From the NCBI GenBank assembly GCA_012728275.1, contig JAAYFK010000031.1, positions 34,516 to 98,515 on the forward strand: a stretch of DNA of 64,000 nucleotides, given 5' to 3'. How positions within the stretch are numbered: the stretch's first letter is position 1; every line of letters starts with the position of its first letter. The translations under genes were made by a program, and so were the position numbers. The DNA comes from Clostridiaceae bacterium (GTDB lineage: Bacteria > Bacillota > Clostridia > Saccharofermentanales > Saccharofermentanaceae). The notes beneath the pieces were generated by a model that saw only the letters and a list, made by a program, of their open reading frames with translations, had not been told where the DNA came from and made no database searches. Below, in pieces: positions 62,547 through 64,000 of the stretch.

Positions 62547-64000
62547 TTATGTGACTGTATTTCCATTTGAATTTCCATTTTGTGCATGATTTACCGATGC
62601 ACTCTTTGGTCTCTTAATAGGTGCTCTCTGCTGTATAGGCATTTTGTTACTTGGTTTTATCTCAGGCGTAAGTGGTGGCTCTGGCTTTCTCGCATAAGCT
62701 TGAGCACGATTCGCAGAAAGACTAGCCGGTCTCTTAATTGGTGCTCTTTGTTGCAAAGGAACACTTGATGTTGTTGCCTTAGGAGCATCTGGAGCCTCTG
62801 GCTTTTTCGCATAAGCCTGAGCACGATTTGCAGAAAGACTAGCCGGTCTCTTAATTGGCTCTCTTTGTTGCACAGGAACACTTGTTGACGCCTTAGGAGC
62901 CTCAGCCTTTTGCTCTTGGACCTTTGGAGATTCTGGCTTAACAATCGTTGATGTAGTAGCTTGAGTGGCAGCAGGTCTTCTCATTAGAGCTGCTTCCTTA
63001 CGAGCCAGAGCATCGGCATTACTAACGGATGTGCTGGCAGGTCTCTTAATTGGTGCTCGTTCCTGCAAAGGAACACTTGATGTTGTTGCCTTAGGAGGCA
63101 CAGGCTTAACAATCGTTGATGTTGTAGCTTGTGGGGCAGCAGGTCTTCTCATTAGAGCCGCTTCCTTACGAGCCAAAGCGTCGGCATTACTAACGGATGT
63201 ACTAGCAGGCCTATCAAATGTATGCTTTTCTACTGGCTTTGGACCAGTACTAATGCTTTCTTCCTTCCTTACTGCAACAACAGCGGTAGTCGATGCCATA
63301 GCAATATTCGAACTCTTTCCTGGCGTCCTAGGAGAAATCTGAGCACGTTGCTTGCTAAGAACAGCTTGATTTGAATACACAGGTCTTATAGGCGCTGTGT
63401 CGGACTTCTTAAGATAACCGTTAATGACTTCAACTTGAGCATTAGTCTCAGCCTTTGGTTGCGCGAAAATATTCTTTCCCGTTACCTTCTCTATGATGTC
63501 ACCAATAAAGAAAATCTGTAGAGCTAATTCAGCACCATAAATACCCTCAGTCTTAAGCTTAATGAATCTATATGCTACAAATGAAGCAAATAGAAGAAAA
63601 ATAATGCTTATGATTAATGGCCCATTGCTTTCCTTCTTAACGCCAGGAGCAATAGATAGCGAGTCTCCACTCGTTCTTCTAGTAACCGCGCCTTCCGTTT
63701 CACCACTATTGCTGGAATTGCTTGGATTTACTTCATTAGGAGCATTTAGTGCAACTCCTGCAACTATAACACTACCGCTCTCTTCAACTAGCGTTTCTTC
63801 TGTTGCATTAGGATCTACAGTACTATCAATAGAATCTACTGGAGCAGTTGTCTCAGTTGTACTAGTAGCAACATTATCATTAGCAGTATTTGTTGTTGTA
63901 GTTGTTGTAGTTGTAGTTGCTATAGAACTTGGTTCAGTAGCTTGTGCTGGAGCAGTTGTCGCAACTGCCGTTGCTACCGTTGTTGGAACGGTAGTTGCTG
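62547..64000 (-). CDS. Membrane protein with Thr-rich outer part and a repeat-containing tail; N-terminus beyond the window
   Basis: The reading frame is open from the window end to the stop at 62547, giving at least 484 residues; a GTG at 63380 is only an internal possibility. Order: a Thr/Ala/Val/Ser-rich segment (64000 to about 63660), one membrane helix (PLIISIIFLLFASFVAY, about 63575-63630), a positively charged juxtamembrane part, and a C-terminal ~280-residue Ala/Pro/Lys/Arg-rich region with five imperfect repeats around RPASxSxNxAxAxA. The basic repeats probably face the cytoplasm. I do not recognise a family. The low-complexity stalk resembles that of surface proteins in this genome. 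Confidence 0.75.
   Translation of the reverse strand, partial: ATTVPTTVATAVATTAPAQATEPSSIATTTTTTTTTNTANDNVATSTTETTAPVDSIDSTVDPNATEETLVEESGSVIVAGVALNAPNEVNPSNSSNSGETEGAVTRRTSGDSLSIAPGVKKESNGPLIISIIFLLFASFVAYRFIKLKTEGIYGAELALQIFFIGDIIEKVTGKNIFAQPKAETNAQVEVINGYLKKSDTAPIRPVYSNQAVLSKQRAQISPRTPGKSSNIAMASTTAVVAVRKEESISTGPKPVEKHTFDRPASTSVSNADALARKEAALMRRPAAPQATTSTIVKPVPPKATTSSVPLQERAPIKRPASTSVSNADALARKEAALMRRPAATQATTSTIVKPESPKVQEQKAEAPKASTSVPVQQREPIKRPASLSANRAQAYAKKPEAPDAPKATTSSVPLQQRAPIKRPASLSANRAQAYARKPEPPLTPEIKPSNKMPIQQRAPIKRPKSASVNHAQNGNSNGNTVT
62560..63235 (-). repeat. Five imperfect coding repeats (RPASxSxNxAxAxA)
   Basis: At the protein level the units read (in order) DRPASTSVSNADALARKE, IKRPASTSVSNADALARKE, IKRPASLSANRAQAYAKKPE, IKRPASLSANRAQAYARKPE and IKRPKSASVNHAQNG, separated by linkers with QQRAP or ATTS. 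Copies 1-2 and 3-4 are near-identical pairs, which points to recent duplication. Confidence 0.9.

Noticed and set aside
62965..63342. 125-residue plus-strand ORF with Ala/Leu repeats
   Set aside because: Antisense of the tandem repeats in the membrane protein; its repeats follow from those of the minus strand.

Overview
The window looks like a chromosomal segment of a low-to-moderate GC Gram-positive anaerobe of the class Clostridia. Supporting signs are the S10-spc gene order with a zinc-binding S14, Veg, PucR/CdaR-type regulation, a SCIFF peptide with its radical SAM maturase, an FMN riboswitch, an indolepyruvate:ferredoxin oxidoreductase, formate-THF ligase, and extracellular proteins with Thr/Ser/Glu-rich stalks. 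I cannot name a genus. The sporulation genes usually found between rqcP and divIC (yabP, yabQ) are absent, which fits a lineage that does not sporulate but does not prove it.

Layout. Positions 1-11250 hold the S10-spc ribosomal protein operon on the minus strand, from a strong promoter and a structured ~285-nt leader, through rpsJ to secY, ending with a terminator-like hairpin and the start of adk. Positions 11288-17341 (minus) form a division/envelope operon: PucR-type regulator, ftsE (with an acidic tail), ftsX, a LytM/M23 hydrolase activator, a methyltransferase and hslO. A stand-alone MsmX/UgpC-type ABC ATPase follows (17476-18591). From 18893 to 23844 (plus) lies an arginine operon argC-argB-argD-argF plus a GNAT acetyltransferase, with an ArgR-type box inside the promoter and no argJ. 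ispE and veg are on the minus strand; fhs, an inactive-looking beta-lactamase-fold membrane protein, SRP RNA, dnaX, ybaB, recR, rqcP and divIC follow on the plus strand.

Positions 32400-34695 hold less familiar genes: a small conserved-looking ORF, a candidate small RNA, a zincin metalloprotease without a signal peptide, and a zinc-ribbon protein with a degenerate HD domain. Next come an Orn/Lys/Arg decarboxylase, the SCIFF precursor and maturase, a one-TM peptide and a PfkB kinase. A sugar ABC importer of the ChvE-GguA-GguB type (39135-43955, minus) is preceded by a 1.3-kb gene-poor stretch with two similar palindromic operators and a decayed GNAT pseudogene. A tRNA-Arg(CCG) lies one base after mfd, followed upstream by pth and glmU.

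The last part holds a nucleotidyltransferase, a VanY-like lipoprotein, an FMN riboswitch with ribU, the iorA-iorB-paaK operon (aromatic 2-oxoacid to aryl-CoA metabolism), a manA/esterase/SASA-esterase group, a histone-H1-like/SCP2-like fusion, an SDR oxidoreductase and the C-terminal part of a membrane protein with tandem repeats that runs off the end. Most genes are core and ordinary. The best leads for something new are the zincin/HD pair, the H1-SCP2 fusion, the repeat membrane protein, the pseudo-beta-lactamase, the candidate small RNA and the GNAT in an arg operon that lacks argJ. No IS element, prophage or CRISPR array is visible.
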